Counted from the stretch's first letter, positions 27,950 to 37,947 are shown. The stretch is 64,000 nucleotides of DNA from Polynucleobacter sp. AP-Ainpum-60-G11 (GCF_018688375.1 NZ_CP061318.1:1798001-1862000); one strand, 5' to 3'. Notes: generated by a model not told the origin, from the letters alone. Numbers and translations are program-made.

Positions 27950-28038
27950 GTACTGTGACAAATATCCTCTTCTACAGCAGATATTTGAACACACTTTTCT
28001 AATCCAGTCTGTGTAACACCTTGATTTGAATAATAAAT

Positions 28039-28066
28039 TTTGTACACAACTAAAAATAGAAGTCAA
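28039..28066 (-). promoter_or_regulatory. Probable sigma-70 promoter of the RND pump operon
   Basis: On the minus strand a -35 box TTGACT (28066-28061) is followed after 16 bases by TACAAA (28044-28039). The -35 matches five of six consensus bases, the -10 four of six. It lies in the 133-base gap between the pirin gene and the outer-membrane factor start, giving a leader of about 80 bases. This suggests the pump can be transcribed separately from the MarR-WrbA-pirin genes. Confidence 0.5.
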
Positions 28067-28082
28067 ACGGAATTTTTCCAAT

Positions 28083-28958
28083 TCATGCAGATTCTGAATG
28101 GGTAATTTTTCCAAAGCTGCCACTATTGAAATCTTGCATTGCCTGAGCAATCTCTTCCTTGGTGTTCATGACAAATGGGCCATATCCAACAATAGATTCA
28201 TTAATGGGTTCGCCACTCAGCAATAAGGCAATTGAGTCCTCCAGCACATTCACTTGAATATCTCGACCTTGATTGCCAAACATCAACATCTGCGCATCTT
28301 TTGCCACCACGCCATCAGCTGCCTCAATGGCACCCTTGAGTATGACAAGAGAAGCGTTCCACCCTTCTGGCACAGGAATAGTGATTTCACCCTTTTTCAG
28401 TTTTAGATCAATCACCTGGAGCGGGGTAAATGTATGTGCTGGCCCGGTATGGCCCTCAAACTCCCCAGCGATGATGCGCGCTTGCCCCGCGCCATTCTTC
28501 AAATTAATCGCAGGAATCTCTTTATCCAGAATGGCTTGGTAGCCTGGCTTGGTCATTTTGAGTTTTGCTGGGAGATTTACCCATAACTGCACCATATTTA
28601 GAGTTCCGCCTTTTTTGGCAAAGCCTTCAGAATGAAACTCCTCATGCAAAATGCCAGAGCCAGCGGTCATCCACTGGACATCACCAGGACCAATCACACC
28701 ACCCTGGCCTGTTGAATCTTTATGAGCCACCTCGCCTTCGTAAACGATGGTGACCGTTTCAAAACCACGATGCGGATGTGAGCCGACACCCTTACGCTCA
28801 GTTGTCGGGAGAAATTCTGCTGGACCTGCGTAGTCCAGCATCAAGAATGGGCTCATTTGCCTGCCCAGGTCTTGATAGAAGAATAAGGTGCGAACAGGAA
28901 AACCATCGCCCACCCAGTGACCTCGATCATTGCCTCGCAAACCAATGAGTTTTTTCAT
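28083..28958 (-). CDS. Pirin family protein
   Basis: A 291-residue bicupin of the pirin family. The N-terminal cupin has the metal-binding pattern in GVGSHPHRGFETVTIVYEGEVAHKDS with histidines at about residues 60-64, a downstream histidine in HEEFH, and the pirin-typical LQLWVNLPAKLKMTKPGYQ-like segment. Some pirins are quercetin dioxygenases or sense redox state; the role here is unknown. It follows the WrbA-like gene by 31 bases and probably belongs to the MarR-controlled unit. Confidence 0.92.
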   Translation of the reverse strand: MKKLIGLRGNDRGHWVGDGFPVRTLFFYQDLGRQMSPFLMLDYAGPAEFLPTTERKGVGSHPHRGFETVTIVYEGEVAHKDSTGQGGVIGPGDVQWMTAGSGILHEEFHSEGFAKKGGTLNMVQLWVNLPAKLKMTKPGYQAILDKEIPAINLKNGAGQARIIAGEFEGHTGPAHTFTPLQVIDLKLKKGEITIPVPEGWNASLVILKGAIEAADGVVAKDAQMLMFGNQGRDIQVNVLEDSIALLLSGEPINESIVGYGPFVMNTKEEIAQAMQDFNSGSFGKITHSESA

Positions 28959-28989
28959 GATTCTCCCGATTACTTTCGGATATATATGC

Positions 28990-29547
28990 TTACTTGGTTT
29001 TTAGTTCACCAGCAATCTTGGCAATACGCTCACCATAGAGACGTGCAGTCTCTATGTCGCCTGGATTGACTTCATCAGCACTTGCATCTGAGGGTGTCTG
29101 CATCATGGCGCCAGCAGATGAACCCACATAGTTCACATCATCACGCTTGGCAGCTTTGGAATTGGATGGCATCAAACCAGTACCCACCCAAATACCCGAA
29201 TGCTGCATGGCTAGAGTGAAAAAATAATGCAAAGTGGAATGCTTATCACCATTCATGGTGGCAGAGTTTGTGAAGCCACCGAATACTTTATCTTTCCACT
29301 GCTGTGAAAACCATTGCTTTGAACTGGCATCAGCGAACTTCTTAAACTGCCAACTGACTGAACCCATATAGGTTGGTGATCCAAATACGATCGCATCAGC
29401 AGTGTTTAGTATTTCCCACTGAGCATCAGTGATATTACCTTCAGCATCAATAGCTACTAGGGTGGCATTTGCACCTTTGGCGAGGGCTTCAGCTTGCTTA
29501 ACAGTGTGGCCATAACCACTATGAAATACAACCGCTACTTTTGTCAT
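28990..29547 (-). CDS. WrbA-like flavodoxin-fold NAD(P)H:quinone oxidoreductase
   Basis: A 185-residue flavodoxin-fold protein. The FMN phosphate loop is HSGYGHTVKQAEALAKGA near residues 9-26, followed by FGSPTYMGSVSWQFKKFAD and GFTNSATMNGDKHSTL, which are typical of WrbA and related NAD(P)H:quinone reductases that make two-electron reductions and avoid semiquinones. It lies 19 bases downstream of the marR-type gene, so the two are surely cotranscribed. Gene context (MarR, pirin, efflux pump) suggests protection from electrophiles or quinones. Confidence 0.88.
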   Translation of the reverse strand: MTKVAVVFHSGYGHTVKQAEALAKGANATLVAIDAEGNITDAQWEILNTADAIVFGSPTYMGSVSWQFKKFADASSKQWFSQQWKDKVFGGFTNSATMNGDKHSTLHYFFTLAMQHSGIWVGTGLMPSNSKAAKRDDVNYVGSSAGAMMQTPSDASADEVNPGDIETARLYGERIAKIAGELKTK

Positions 29548-29566
29548 GATTTTTCCTTTTAATAAT

Positions 29567-29983
29567 TTATTTAAAAATAGTTTTTACTTCTCTTAAAACT
29601 GTCACAGCATGTTCAATTTCTTTTTTGCTCAATTTGCCAATCGACTTACCTAAATACTCAACATGTTCCGGAAATACCCTCTTAAATAGTCTGTCACCAC
29701 TTTTGGATAAACCAATCTTGTAGCTACGGCCATCGTTGGCATTCATAAACTTTTCAATCAAGCCCTTAGCCTCAAGTCTTTCGAGCACTCCGGTCATGGT
29801 TCCTTTAGAAACCAGCGTCTTCTCACCTAACTCTTTACAGGTCATGGGGGGCTGATTACCTAAGGTCGCCACAATATCGAACTGGGTAGTTGTTAAACCC
29901 ATCTCTTTGATGTGGGCGCCTGAGTGCATCTCAAATGCCTGATAAGCCTGAACTAATTCCTTTACAAGTAAAAGGTGATACAT
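29567..29983 (-). CDS. MarR-family transcriptional regulator
   Basis: A 138-residue winged-helix regulator. The helix-turn-helix and wing lie at about residues 50-100 (CKELGEKTLVSKGTMTGVLERLEAKGLIEKF, then DGRSYKIGLSKSGDRLF), and N- and C-terminal helices give the dimer interface. MarR proteins usually repress their own operon and are released by phenolic or oxidising compounds. The ATG at 29983 is preceded by GGAG. Directly upstream is a good promoter whose spacer is filled by inverted repeats, a likely operator. The first gene of the MarR-WrbA-pirin unit. Confidence 0.92.
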   Translation of the reverse strand: MYHLLLVKELVQAYQAFEMHSGAHIKEMGLTTTQFDIVATLGNQPPMTCKELGEKTLVSKGTMTGVLERLEAKGLIEKFMNANDGRSYKIGLSKSGDRLFKRVFPEHVEYLGKSIGKLSKKEIEHAVTVLREVKTIFK

Positions 29984-30010
29984 TCAATGAGCTCCATTTA
30001 GTCTGTATGC

Positions 30011-30044
30011 GTACTATATTAGTACTAGATCGTACTAATTGCAA
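30011..30044 (-). promoter_or_regulatory. Promoter with inverted-repeat operator for the MarR operon
   Basis: On the minus strand TTGCAA (30044-30039) and TAATAT (30021-30016) are 17 bases apart, a good sigma-70 promoter. The spacer and -10 carry three related half-sites: TTAGTAC at 30019-30025 pairs with GTACTAA at 30032-30038 (perfect, six-base gap), and GTACTA at 30011-30016 pairs with TAGTAC at 30020-30025 (three-base gap). A MarR dimer bound here would block RNA polymerase. Binding by the adjacent regulator is inferred from position. Confidence 0.72.
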
Positions 30045-30073
30045 AGGCTTACTAATTTTGAGGGTATTAATAC

Positions 30074-30092
30074 AGGGGCATAGGATGCCCCT
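30074..30092 (-). terminator. Possible terminator after glmS
   Basis: AGGGGCAT and its exact complement ATGCCCCT are separated by three bases, nine bases after the glmS stop. On the minus strand it is followed by TGTATTAATACC, not a clean U-run, so termination may be weak. A further ten-base palindrome, GTATTAATAC, lies directly after it at 30064-30073. Confidence 0.45.
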
Positions 30093-30100
30093 CCGAGGAA

Positions 30101-31933
30101 TTACTCGACGGTAACGCTCTTTGCAAGGTTGCGTGGCTTGTCGACATCGGTGCCTAGAGCACAAGCGGTGTGATACGCCAAGAGTTGAAGCGGAACTACA
30201 TGCAGAATTGGAGAGAGATTGCCGTAGTGCTCGGGCAGACGAATCACATTAATACCATCACTACTGGTAATTTCAGTATCCTGATCTGCAAATACATATA
30301 GCTTGCCACCGCGAGCTTTCACTTCCTGCATATTGGACTTGAGTTTTTCCAGTAAGTCATCTTTAGGGGCTACTGTCACCACTGGCATCTTTTCAGTAAC
30401 CAAGGCGAGCGGTCCATGCTTTAACTCACCGGCTGGATAGGCTTCAGCATGAATATATGAAATCTCTTTTAACTTGAGAGCGCCTTCAAGGGCGATGGGG
30501 TAATGCATGCCGCGCCCCAGAAATAAAGCGTTTTCACACTTAGCAAATGCAGTGCTCCAGGCCATGATCTGTGGCTCAAGCGCTAAAACAGCATGCAGTG
30601 CTTTTGGTAGATGGCGCAAATCACGCAAGAGCTCTTTTTCTCTCTCAGGACTCACTTTGCCTGCACGCTTAGCCAATGAAACAGCCAAGAGATATAGCGC
30701 AACCAATTGAGTTGTAAATGCTTTAGTAGAGGCTACTCCAATCTCAGTCCCAGCCTTAGTTAAGAAATTCCAATTGGTTTCGCGAACCATGGCACTGGAA
30801 GCTACGTTACAAATCGCGAGAGTGTATTGATGCCCTAGCGCTTGCGCATGACGTAATGCCGCCAAAGTATCAGCAGTCTCACCAGACTGCGAAACCACCA
30901 CAATTAATGTATTCGGATTGGGAACAGTTGTGCGATAGCGATATTCGCTAGCAATCTCAACCTGAGTCGGGATGTTGGCCAAATCTTCTAACCAGTATTT
31001 AGCAACACAGGCAGAGTAGTAACTGGTTCCACAAGCTAAGATCAAAATTTGATCAAAGTTTTTCCACTGCTCAGGATCGGCATTAAAGAGTTCCGGGCCA
31101 AAGCTAGCAATGTTGGCAAGCGTGTCACCAATTGCTCTTGGCTGCTCAAAAATCTCTTTTTGCATATAGTGCTGATAAGGACCTAGATCGACTGAGTCAG
31201 CTTGAGCAGGCATAGGCTTTTGCTCACGCTGTGCCGTCTTGCCCGTCTGGTCAATGATCTCCACTCCATCTGCCTTGAGAATAGCAACATCGCCTTCTTC
31301 AAGGTACATCATCGAATGAGCGCGACCAGCCAAAGCTAGTGCATCAGATGCAAGGAAGTTTTCATTTTCGCCAAGAGCCACAACCAATGGAGAGCCAATG
31401 CGCGCACCCACCAAAACATTTGGGCGATCTTGTGCAATCACGCCAATCGCATAGGCTCCATGAAGACGCGGTAACACCGATCGAACGGAAGCCACTAAAT
31501 CTACTTGCTTGCTAGACACATATGCTTGATGAATTAAATGCGCGATCACTTCAGTATCTGTTTCTGAAGAAAATACATAACCTGCAGATTTCAGTTCAGC
31601 ACGCAGTGTTTCGTAGTTTTCAATAATGCCGTTATGAACAACCGCAATCAATCCACCGGAGATATGGGGATGTGCATTTTGCGTATCCGGCTTACCGTGA
31701 GTTGCCCAGCGAGTATGCGCAATGCCTAGGGTGCCATGAAAATCCTTACCCTGCTCAGCCAACTCAGAAACACGAGCAGTAGTGCGAGCACGTTCAATCG
31801 GATGCTTTACATCATCGCCATTAATTACAGCAAAACCACATGAGTCATAACCGCGATATTCAAGGCGGCGCAAGCCTTCAATCAAGACTTCAACAATATT
31901 CTTACGCGATGCTGCGCCAACAATTCCGCACAT
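30101..31933 (-). CDS. glmS: Glutamine--fructose-6-phosphate aminotransferase (isomerizing) GlmS
   Basis: GlmS makes glucosamine-6-phosphate from fructose-6-phosphate and glutamine, the entry to peptidoglycan and LPS amino sugars. The 610-residue protein starts [11 protein letters not shown] with the Cys nucleophile directly after Met, has the glutaminase domain to about residue 240 ([10 protein letters not shown]), and two SIS sugar-isomerase domains after it ([21 protein letters not shown]), ending in the usual [11 protein letters not shown]. The ATG overlaps the TAA of glmU by one base, so the two steps of UDP-GlcNAc synthesis are coupled. No glmS ribozyme-like leader is evident. Confidence 0.98.
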   Translation of the reverse strand: MCGIVGAASRKNIVEVLIEGLRRLEYRGYDSCGFAVINGDDVKHPIERARTTARVSELAEQGKDFHGTLGIAHTRWATHGKPDTQNAHPHISGGLIAVVHNGIIENYETLRAELKSAGYVFSSETDTEVIAHLIHQAYVSSKQVDLVASVRSVLPRLHGAYAIGVIAQDRPNVLVGARIGSPLVVALGENENFLASDALALAGRAHSMMYLEEGDVAILKADGVEIIDQTGKTAQREQKPMPAQADSVDLGPYQHYMQKEIFEQPRAIGDTLANIASFGPELFNADPEQWKNFDQILILACGTSYYSACVAKYWLEDLANIPTQVEIASEYRYRTTVPNPNTLIVVVSQSGETADTLAALRHAQALGHQYTLAICNVASSAMVRETNWNFLTKAGTEIGVASTKAFTTQLVALYLLAVSLAKRAGKVSPEREKELLRDLRHLPKALHAVLALEPQIMAWSTAFAKCENALFLGRGMHYPIALEGALKLKEISYIHAEAYPAGELKHGPLALVTEKMPVVTVAPKDDLLEKLKSNMQEVKARGGKLYVFADQDTEITSSDGINVIRLPEHYGNLSPILHVVPLQLLAYHTACALGTDVDKPRNLAKSVTVE

Positions 31934-33393
31934 TATTTTTTAGCCTTCACGGATTTTTTAGTGGCGACTTTCTTAATTGCCGCTTTCTTTTCCTTCTTAA
32001 TAGGGCGCTGCCACTGTGAAGAGATTTGCTTCGCTCGTGACACGGTAAGTTGATTAGGTGGCGCATCTTTCGTCAGAGTCGTACCAGCACCCAATGTCGC
32101 ACCACGACCAACCCGCACCGGTGCAACCAACTGAGTATCAGAACCAATAAAGACGTCGTCCTCGATGATAGTTTGGTGCTTATTTACACCGTCGTAGTTG
32201 CAAGTAATCGTACCGGCGCCAATATTGACTCTGGAGCCGACGATCGAATCACCCACATAGGCTAAATGATTGGCTTTGCTATTAGCGGCGATCTTGCTAT
32301 TCTTTACTTCGACAAAGTTGCCGATATGGACATCGTTTGCCAAGTCGGCACCAGGGCGTAAACGAGCATAAGGTCCGATCAGTGAACTAGCACCAACTTT
32401 TGCACCGTCTATATGACTATATGGATGAATGGTCACATTCTTACCAATCACGCTATTGCGAATCATGCAGTACGGGCCTACTTTTGTCCCGGCTGCTAAA
32501 GTCACACAACCTTCAAATACGCAGCCGACATCAATAAATACATCGGTGCCACACTCCAAGGTTCCACGAATATCAATCCGCGCTGGATCAGCTAAAGAAA
32601 CGCCGGCATCCATTAATGCATTTGCCTGATTGAGCTGATATACGCGCTCTAATGCAGCTAACTGATCACGACTATTAACGCCAACAGTTTCATATTCAGC
32701 ATCGGCTTGCGCAGTGCGAATAGGCACGCCATCCTTCACTGCCATCGCAATGACATCAGTTAAGTAGTATTCACCTTGAGCATTGCTGGCTCGCAAAGCC
32801 TTCAACCACCCCTTCAGCGAGTTGGTTGGCAGCACCATGATCCCAGTGTTAATTTCGTGAATACACTTTTGCGCAGGGCTTGCATCTTTCTCTTCAACAA
32901 TTTCTTTTACTGAGCCATCAATGTCGCGCACGATACGGCCATATCCTGTTGGATTGCTCAGATTTTGGGTTAGCAGCGCTAACGCAGAATCTTGACCACG
33001 CACCCCATCAGCTAATTTGGCTAATTTAGAAAGTGTCTTTTTGCTGGTAAGCGGTACATCGCCATACAGAACTAAAGTAGGCTCGTTTACATCCAGCTTT
33101 GGCAGGGCTTGCAATAAAGCATGGCCAGTTCCTTTTTGTTCAGCCTGTAGTGCTGTACTTACCTTGCTGAAGTGAGAATCCTGCTCGCTAGCAATCTGAA
33201 GAAATTGCTTCACATCCGCAGCGCCATGACCAACTACAACGGTGGGGCCAGCTTTAGCGCTTTTACCCTGTAGATCTAGGGCCGTATTAAGAACGTGCTG
33301 GAGAAGGGGTTTCCCAGCCAAGGTTTGGAGAACCTTGGGTAACGCGGACTTCATCCGCTTTCCCTGCCCAGCAGCCAAAATAACGATGTTCAT
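31933..33393 (-). CDS. glmU: Bifunctional UDP-N-acetylglucosamine pyrophosphorylase / glucosamine-1-phosphate N-acetyltransferase GlmU
   Basis: GlmU acetylates glucosamine-1-phosphate and couples it to UTP, giving UDP-GlcNAc. The N-terminal domain begins with [18 protein letters not shown] and has LVLYGDVPL. The C-terminal left-handed beta-helix holds hexapeptide repeats, with [11 protein letters not shown] and HLAYVGDS at the acetyltransferase site. At 486 residues it is about 30 longer than usual: the last 22 residues are a lysine/alanine-rich tail ([16 protein letters not shown]). It overlaps ttcA by four bases and glmS by one. Confidence 0.97.
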   Translation of the reverse strand: MNIVILAAGQGKRMKSALPKVLQTLAGKPLLQHVLNTALDLQGKSAKAGPTVVVGHGAADVKQFLQIASEQDSHFSKVSTALQAEQKGTGHALLQALPKLDVNEPTLVLYGDVPLTSKKTLSKLAKLADGVRGQDSALALLTQNLSNPTGYGRIVRDIDGSVKEIVEEKDASPAQKCIHEINTGIMVLPTNSLKGWLKALRASNAQGEYYLTDVIAMAVKDGVPIRTAQADAEYETVGVNSRDQLAALERVYQLNQANALMDAGVSLADPARIDIRGTLECGTDVFIDVGCVFEGCVTLAAGTKVGPYCMIRNSVIGKNVTIHPYSHIDGAKVGASSLIGPYARLRPGADLANDVHIGNFVEVKNSKIAANSKANHLAYVGDSIVGSRVNIGAGTITCNYDGVNKHQTIIEDDVFIGSDTQLVAPVRVGRGATLGAGTTLTKDAPPNQLTVSRAKQISSQWQRPIKKEKKAAIKKVATKKSVKAKK

Positions 33394-34298
33394 AAAGAAG
33401 GATTATAAGACCCCTGAATCAGCGTTCCGCAGGCTATTTCATCAATTTCTGTCTCGTCAATTGCCTTATCACCAGCTGATCTAGCGGCAATGCCCGATAG
33501 TTCCGTAGAAATCTCGAGATTCTTAAAATCAAAAGCTTCGCTATCCATTAAATGGGATGGCACGATGTGATGCATGGAGCGGAATAGATTCTCGACACGC
33601 CCTGGGTACTTTTTCTCCCACTCGCGCAACATCTCTTTCATAGCGCCACGCTGTAGATTGGGTTGACTCCCACATAGATTGCATGAAATGATTGGGAAGT
33701 TCATATCCACTGCATAGCGCTCCAATAACTTTTCAGGAACGTAGGCGAGAGGACGAATCACTATATGCTTACCGTCATCAGACCGCAGCTTGGGTGGCAT
33801 ACCCTTGAGCTTGCCAGCAAAGAACATATTGAGCATCAAGGTTTCCAAGATGTCATCGCGATGATGACCCAATGCAATCTTAGTCGCACCTAATTCATCA
33901 GCCACACGATACAAAATTCCACGACGTAAGCGAGAGCAAAGACCGCAAGTCGTTTTTCCTTCAGGAACTACACGCTTGACGATGCTATAGGTATCTTGAT
34001 TTTCGATATGGTACTGAACACCCAAAGACTGTAAATAGTTTGGCAAAATTTCTGCTGGAAATCCTGGCTGCTTTTGATCCAAGTTGACAGCAATAATTTC
34101 AAAATCAATTGGAGCGCGCTCACGCAACTTGAGAAGAATATCGAGCATGGCATAACTATCCTTACCACCCGACAGACAAACCATTACTTTGTCACCATCT
34201 TCGACCATCCCAAAGTCGCCAATTGCTTGGCCAACTAAACGGCACAGCTTTTTCTCAAGCTTGTTTTCTTCGAAGACAACTTTACGGATATCACTCAT
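33390..34298 (-). CDS. ttcA: tRNA 2-thiocytidine(32) synthetase TtcA
   Basis: TtcA puts sulfur on cytidine 32 of certain tRNAs with an iron-sulfur cluster. The 302-residue protein has the PP-loop SGGKDS at residues 43-48, the central CGLC pair (Cys118, Cys121) that holds the cluster, and CNLCG (Cys206, Cys209). Length is typical. It is placed between folB and glmU and overlaps glmU by four bases, although the pathways are unrelated. Cytoplasmic. Confidence 0.96.
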   Translation of the reverse strand: MSDIRKVVFEENKLEKKLCRLVGQAIGDFGMVEDGDKVMVCLSGGKDSYAMLDILLKLRERAPIDFEIIAVNLDQKQPGFPAEILPNYLQSLGVQYHIENQDTYSIVKRVVPEGKTTCGLCSRLRRGILYRVADELGATKIALGHHRDDILETLMLNMFFAGKLKGMPPKLRSDDGKHIVIRPLAYVPEKLLERYAVDMNFPIISCNLCGSQPNLQRGAMKEMLREWEKKYPGRVENLFRSMHHIVPSHLMDSEAFDFKNLEISTELSGIAARSAGDKAIDETEIDEIACGTLIQGSYNPSL

Positions 34299-34324
34299 AG
34301 CTACTGAATTTTTCTGGGTCTTCT

Positions 34325-34720
34325 TTAAATTGGCTTCATCCGAAATACTTCAACGCCAACAGAGTGGCAATCTGGATAGACATCTGGCTTAGCGGTACTA
34401 ACGCGAGCAGCAATAACCTTAGGATGCAAAAGCATCGCAGTCACGATGTCGTCGCAGAAAGTTTCCTGTAAATGGATATGGCCCTGGGAAGACCGCGCCT
34501 TAATGGTTTCACGCATGAAGTCGTAATCTACAACTTCTTCTAACAAGTCTTTGGAGGGAGTATTTAAACCAAGCGGAACATACAAATCAACATTCAAAAT
34601 AACGCGCTGTTCAGCCTTCTTTTCGAAATCATGCACACCGATGTTGATATAGATTTCATAGTCACGCAAAAATAAGCGGCGGCAATCAACTAAGGCAGGA
34701 TGAGAAAGAATGGCGTGCAT
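34325..34720 (-). CDS. folB: Dihydroneopterin aldolase FolB
   Basis: FolB cleaves dihydroneopterin to 6-hydroxymethyl-dihydropterin in folate synthesis. The 131-residue protein has the family start [31 protein letters not shown] (cited here as its parts LFLRDYEI and [12 protein letters not shown]), then DYDFMRETI and [10 protein letters not shown] with the glutamate of the active site, and the [15 protein letters not shown] end with the catalytic lysine region. It follows the pteridine-reductase-like SDR gene by 44 bases, supporting a shared pterin pathway. Confidence 0.93.
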   Translation of the reverse strand: MHAILSHPALVDCRRLFLRDYEIYINIGVHDFEKKAEQRVILNVDLYVPLGLNTPSKDLLEEVVDYDFMRETIKARSSQGHIHLQETFCDDIVTAMLLHPKVIAARVSTAKPDVYPDCHSVGVEVFRMKPI

Positions 34721-34764
34721 AAATTGTATTAACTCTTCTGAATTTTTTATTCTGTATTAAATGC

Positions 34765-35586
34765 TTAATTTGTTTTGAACATCACATCACGTGATGACGG
34801 TAATAGATGTTGCCCGCCATCCACATATAAGGTGGTACCTGTAATTGCATTCGAGCTAGCTAAAAATACGGCTGCTTTTGCAATATCGCTTGGTGTTGAT
34901 GACTTACCTAAGGGCGTCATTTGATGTGCTTTGGTAAAACCAGATTCAGTTTGATCGCCCGAAGTCAGCGTAATACCGGGAGCCAAACCAATCACTCGCA
35001 AGTGCGGAGCAAAATCCACTGCCAGCATTGCAACGGAAGTGAGCAATGCGGCCTTCGATAATGTATATGAAAAATAATCTGGATTGAGGTTTATTAATTT
35101 TTGATCGAGCAGCTGAATCACCGAGGGGATAGATGATGAATCCTCGCCTGGACTCTCTGAACTATTTTTTTGATATTCAAACATCAACTGAGATAGCAGA
35201 ATGGGAGCCGTTAAATTCACCTGCATGTGGTCTTGCAGACTTTTACTGCTGGCAGGGGTATCTGAGTTGGCGCGATCATATTCAAAGATCGAAGCGCTAT
35301 TCACGAGACACTCAAGGTCTTGAAACTCAGCAACAACAGCGGCAAATAGAGAATGAATTTCTGCTTCGCTAGCGAGATCAGCCTTAAATGCCACGGCCTT
35401 GCGCTCTAAGCCCCGGATTTCCGCAACGGTAGCCTGAGCGTCTGATGCAGACTGGCCATAATGAACAGCTACATCCCAGCCCTGACGAGCAAATTCCAAG
35501 GCAATTTCACGACCAAGACGCTTTGCTGCGCCGGTCACTAAAACCGCTTTATTTTGCCGAGGTTGTGGGTTTGAACTCAAGTTCAC
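34765..35586 (-). CDS. SDR oxidoreductase, pteridine-reductase-like (FolM/PTR1 type)
   Basis: A 273-residue short-chain dehydrogenase. The cofactor motif VLVTGAAKRLGREIALEFA has the TGxxKRxG form typical of pteridine and dihydromonapterin reductases, and NSAS and YTLSKAALL supply Asn, Tyr and Lys of the active site. The end, GTTLYVDGGQHL, is standard. The position directly before folB suggests it reduces dihydropterins or dihydrofolate (FolM-like), but this is inferred; a general SDR activity cannot be excluded. It is divergent from the midA-like gene by 25 bases. Confidence 0.83.
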   Translation of the reverse strand: MNLSSNPQPRQNKAVLVTGAAKRLGREIALEFARQGWDVAVHYGQSASDAQATVAEIRGLERKAVAFKADLASEAEIHSLFAAVVAEFQDLECLVNSASIFEYDRANSDTPASSKSLQDHMQVNLTAPILLSQLMFEYQKNSSESPGEDSSSIPSVIQLLDQKLINLNPDYFSYTLSKAALLTSVAMLAVDFAPHLRVIGLAPGITLTSGDQTESGFTKAHQMTPLGKSSTPSDIAKAAVFLASSNAITGTTLYVDGGQHLLPSSRDVMFKTN

Positions 35587-35611
35587 TTAAATTCTCTTAG
35601 ACTAGCGAGCT

Positions 35612-36799
35612 ATGGATATTACCTTGACCAGCCTTGAAACGGCTCATACCGAGCTCCTGTGCCAAAAAATAATGGCAGAAATCGCCTCCAATGGTGGTTG
35701 GATGCCCTTTTCAAGGTATATGGAAATGGCTTTATACGAGCCAGGCATGGGTTATTACAGTGCTGGGGCCCATAAATTGGGTTCTGGCGGTGATTTCACG
35801 ACCGCACCGGAGCTATCCCCCTTGTTTGGTGCCGCCATTGTGGAAACGCTTCTACCCATTCTAGAGGGACTTCAGGCTCAAGGACTTCCCACACAGATTC
35901 TGGAGTTTGGCGCCGGCACCGGAAAACTGGCTGAATCCATTCTTACCCGACTGCACGATCTTGAGTTTTCCCTGGATCGCTACGACATCATTGAAATCTC
36001 GCCAGACCTAGCTCAAAGACAAGATGAGCGCCTCAAGAAACTTGCCGAGAAACTAACCCTATCTACTCAATGCAGTTGGTTAAGCTCATTACCCAACAAC
36101 TTCAAAGGCATTATTTTGGCCAATGAAGTCATTGATGCAATCCCTTGTGACGTCATCATTTTTAATAATGGATTTTGGTATCAACAAGGAGTTGCTGTAA
36201 TTGATGGCAAGCTTGCTTGGTCGATAGGACAACCCGTTGAGCAGTCACTACTTCCAGAGGCCTTACTCACTGGCAACTTTTCTGAGGGCTACGTTACTGA
36301 ATTACATGCGCCAGCAAATGCTTGGATGCGTCAGGTAGCAAATCACCTCGATATAGGACTCTTCCTCACTTTTGATTACGGCTTTCCGGAGAGTGAGTAC
36401 TATCACGCGCAACGTCTTGAGGGGACTTTGATGGCGCATCATCGCCATCATGCAATTCAAGATCCATTTCATCTTCCGGGATTGTGTGATTTAACAACGC
36501 ACGTTGATTGGTCACAAATTGCGCGCAGCGCATTGGAGGAACAAGTTGATGATGTCTATCTCAGCAATCAGGCATCTTACTTACTAGACGCCGGTATTGG
36601 CGATATCGCTTTAGAGATTGGTGATCCGAGCAATCCAGAAACCTTCCTACCCATTTCGAATGCTTTACAAAAACTATTATCCGAAGCGGAGATGGGTGAA
36701 CTGTTTAAGGTGTTTGCATTCTCAAAGAAACTATCTGAAGTATTGCCAGATCATGCCTTGGAAGACTTGCCTGGCCTTCGAGGCAGAAACAGGCTGTAA
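35612..36799 (+). CDS. MidA/NDUFAF7-family SAM-dependent methyltransferase
   Basis: A 395-residue member of the COG1565 (MidA/NDUFAF7) family. Family features are the start NGGWMPFSRYMEMALYEPG, the YYSAGAHKLGSGGDFTTAPELSPLFG stretch (quoted in part), the SAM motif ILEFGAGTGKLAESIL, and ANEVIDAIPCD. The mitochondrial relative methylates an arginine of complex I subunit NDUFS2; the bacterial substrate is unknown. Interestingly, a gene for a complex I NDUFA9-like protein lies close by. Convergent with cca, four bases between stops. Confidence 0.9.
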   Translation: MDITLTSLETAHTELLCQKIMAEIASNGGWMPFSRYMEMALYEPGMGYYSAGAHKLGSGGDFTTAPELSPLFGAAIVETLLPILEGLQAQGLPTQILEFGAGTGKLAESILTRLHDLEFSLDRYDIIEISPDLAQRQDERLKKLAEKLTLSTQCSWLSSLPNNFKGIILANEVIDAIPCDVIIFNNGFWYQQGVAVIDGKLAWSIGQPVEQSLLPEALLTGNFSEGYVTELHAPANAWMRQVANHLDIGLFLTFDYGFPESEYYHAQRLEGTLMAHHRHHAIQDPFHLPGLCDLTTHVDWSQIARSALEEQVDDVYLSNQASYLLDAGIGDIALEIGDPSNPETFLPISNALQKLLSEAEMGELFKVFAFSKKLSEVLPDHALEDLPGLRGRNRL

Positions 36800-36803
36800 G
36801 TTT

Positions 36804-37943
36804 TTAAATACTCACGGCCGCAGTAATAGCTAAGAGTCTCGCAGCATCTACTGCACGGCGAATACTTTCACCATTGGATCGCTCTTCTGGCGAAACACAT
36901 TCAATAATTTCAGCTGTATTGAGCGATTGAGCGCTTTCCATTGCCAAAATTAAAGGGCCGACATTGAGGCCAATCCGCTTGGCCAAATCTAACAATGCCT
37001 GTACACGTTCAGGCTTACGCCAAACATCTGCACGATTAAACCAGATCAATACATCTGCAGGCTGATAGCTAACAGCCACATCGTTGACTGATTTCGCGAT
37101 GAGTGCATTGAGCTCACTAAATATTTCACTGAAATCACGCACCTCATTTGGCATCTTGACGCACTCCGCCCATAAGCGAATTTCACTAGCGGGTAAATAC
37201 ATGAGTGTGACGGCGCACCGATCTTCTAGGCGATTGTCTGCTGCATGCAAATGTGCAATGAGCTGCTCGCGGAATTCTTCTTGAGCCAAATACGATGTCA
37301 GTCTTGACGGTAGTAATGTCTTGGCTGCATCAGTATCTAGCAAAACCTGAAACATGCGCACTGGCTTATTGGCAGTCAAACCTCTAGCTAACTCCTGCCA
37401 GATTCTCTCAGCCGAGAGCGCGTTTAATTCATTCGACTCAACAATAACCTGCAAAGCATCCATGGTTTCTGGCGCAACTGTAAATTCAGGGAAGCGTGCT
37501 GCAAAGCGAGCGATGCGCAATAAGCGCAATGGGTCTTCCGCAAACGCATCTGAGACATGACGAAACACTCTAGCCGCTAAATCTTGTTGGCCGTTGTATG
37601 GGTCCAATATAGGCCCCACCCATTTGCCATCAGCACTCACCTCTTGTGCCATTGCATTAATGGTGAGATCGCGGCGCTCTAAGTCTTGCTCTAGCGTGAC
37701 AGTCGGATCGGCATAAAACAAGAAGCCTTTGTAGCCTTTACCCGTTTTACGCTCTGTACGCGCCAAGGCATATTCAGCTTGAGTCTCTGGATGCAAGAAC
37801 ACTGGAAAATCTTTGCCTACTGGACGATAGCCCTGGGCAATCATCTCTTCCACACTTGAGCCCACAACTACATAGTCGATGTCATGCACTGGTAAACCCA
37901 TCAGGGTATCCCGAATAGCGCCACCAACCGCATAGATCTTCAT
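36804..37943 (-). CDS. cca: CCA-adding tRNA nucleotidyltransferase without a functional HD domain
   Basis: Cca builds or repairs the 3' CCA end of tRNA. The 379-residue protein has the class II signature [25 protein letters not shown] with the metal-binding Asp21 and Asp23, [10 protein letters not shown] and [16 protein letters not shown]. coli Cca (412 residues) has a C-terminal HD phosphohydrolase domain with a HD...G motif; here the corresponding stretch reads [14 protein letters not shown] and the His-Asp pair is missing, so phosphatase and phosphodiesterase activity is probably lost. Follows the NDUFA9-like gene by four bases. Confidence 0.94.
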   Translation of the reverse strand: MKIYAVGGAIRDTLMGLPVHDIDYVVVGSSVEEMIAQGYRPVGKDFPVFLHPETQAEYALARTERKTGKGYKGFLFYADPTVTLEQDLERRDLTINAMAQEVSADGKWVGPILDPYNGQQDLAARVFRHVSDAFAEDPLRLLRIARFAARFPEFTVAPETMDALQVIVESNELNALSAERIWQELARGLTANKPVRMFQVLLDTDAAKTLLPSRLTSYLAQEEFREQLIAHLHAADNRLEDRCAVTLMYLPASEIRLWAECVKMPNEVRDFSEIFSELNALIAKSVNDVAVSYQPADVLIWFNRADVWRKPERVQALLDLAKRIGLNVGPLILAMESAQSLNTAEIIECVSPEERSNGESIRRAVDAARLLAITAAVSI

Positions 37944-37947
37944 CGAC

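Noticed and set aside
27950..28150. Upstream extension of the outer-membrane factor reading frame
   Set aside because: It runs into the pirin gene, lacks a ribosome site, and would bury the lipoprotein signal sequence at residue 68; the ATG at 27949 restores a normal signal peptide.
31934..32000. glmS ribozyme upstream of glmS
   Set aside because: The region is coding sequence of glmU and has no ribozyme core; the class is known from Gram-positive bacteria.
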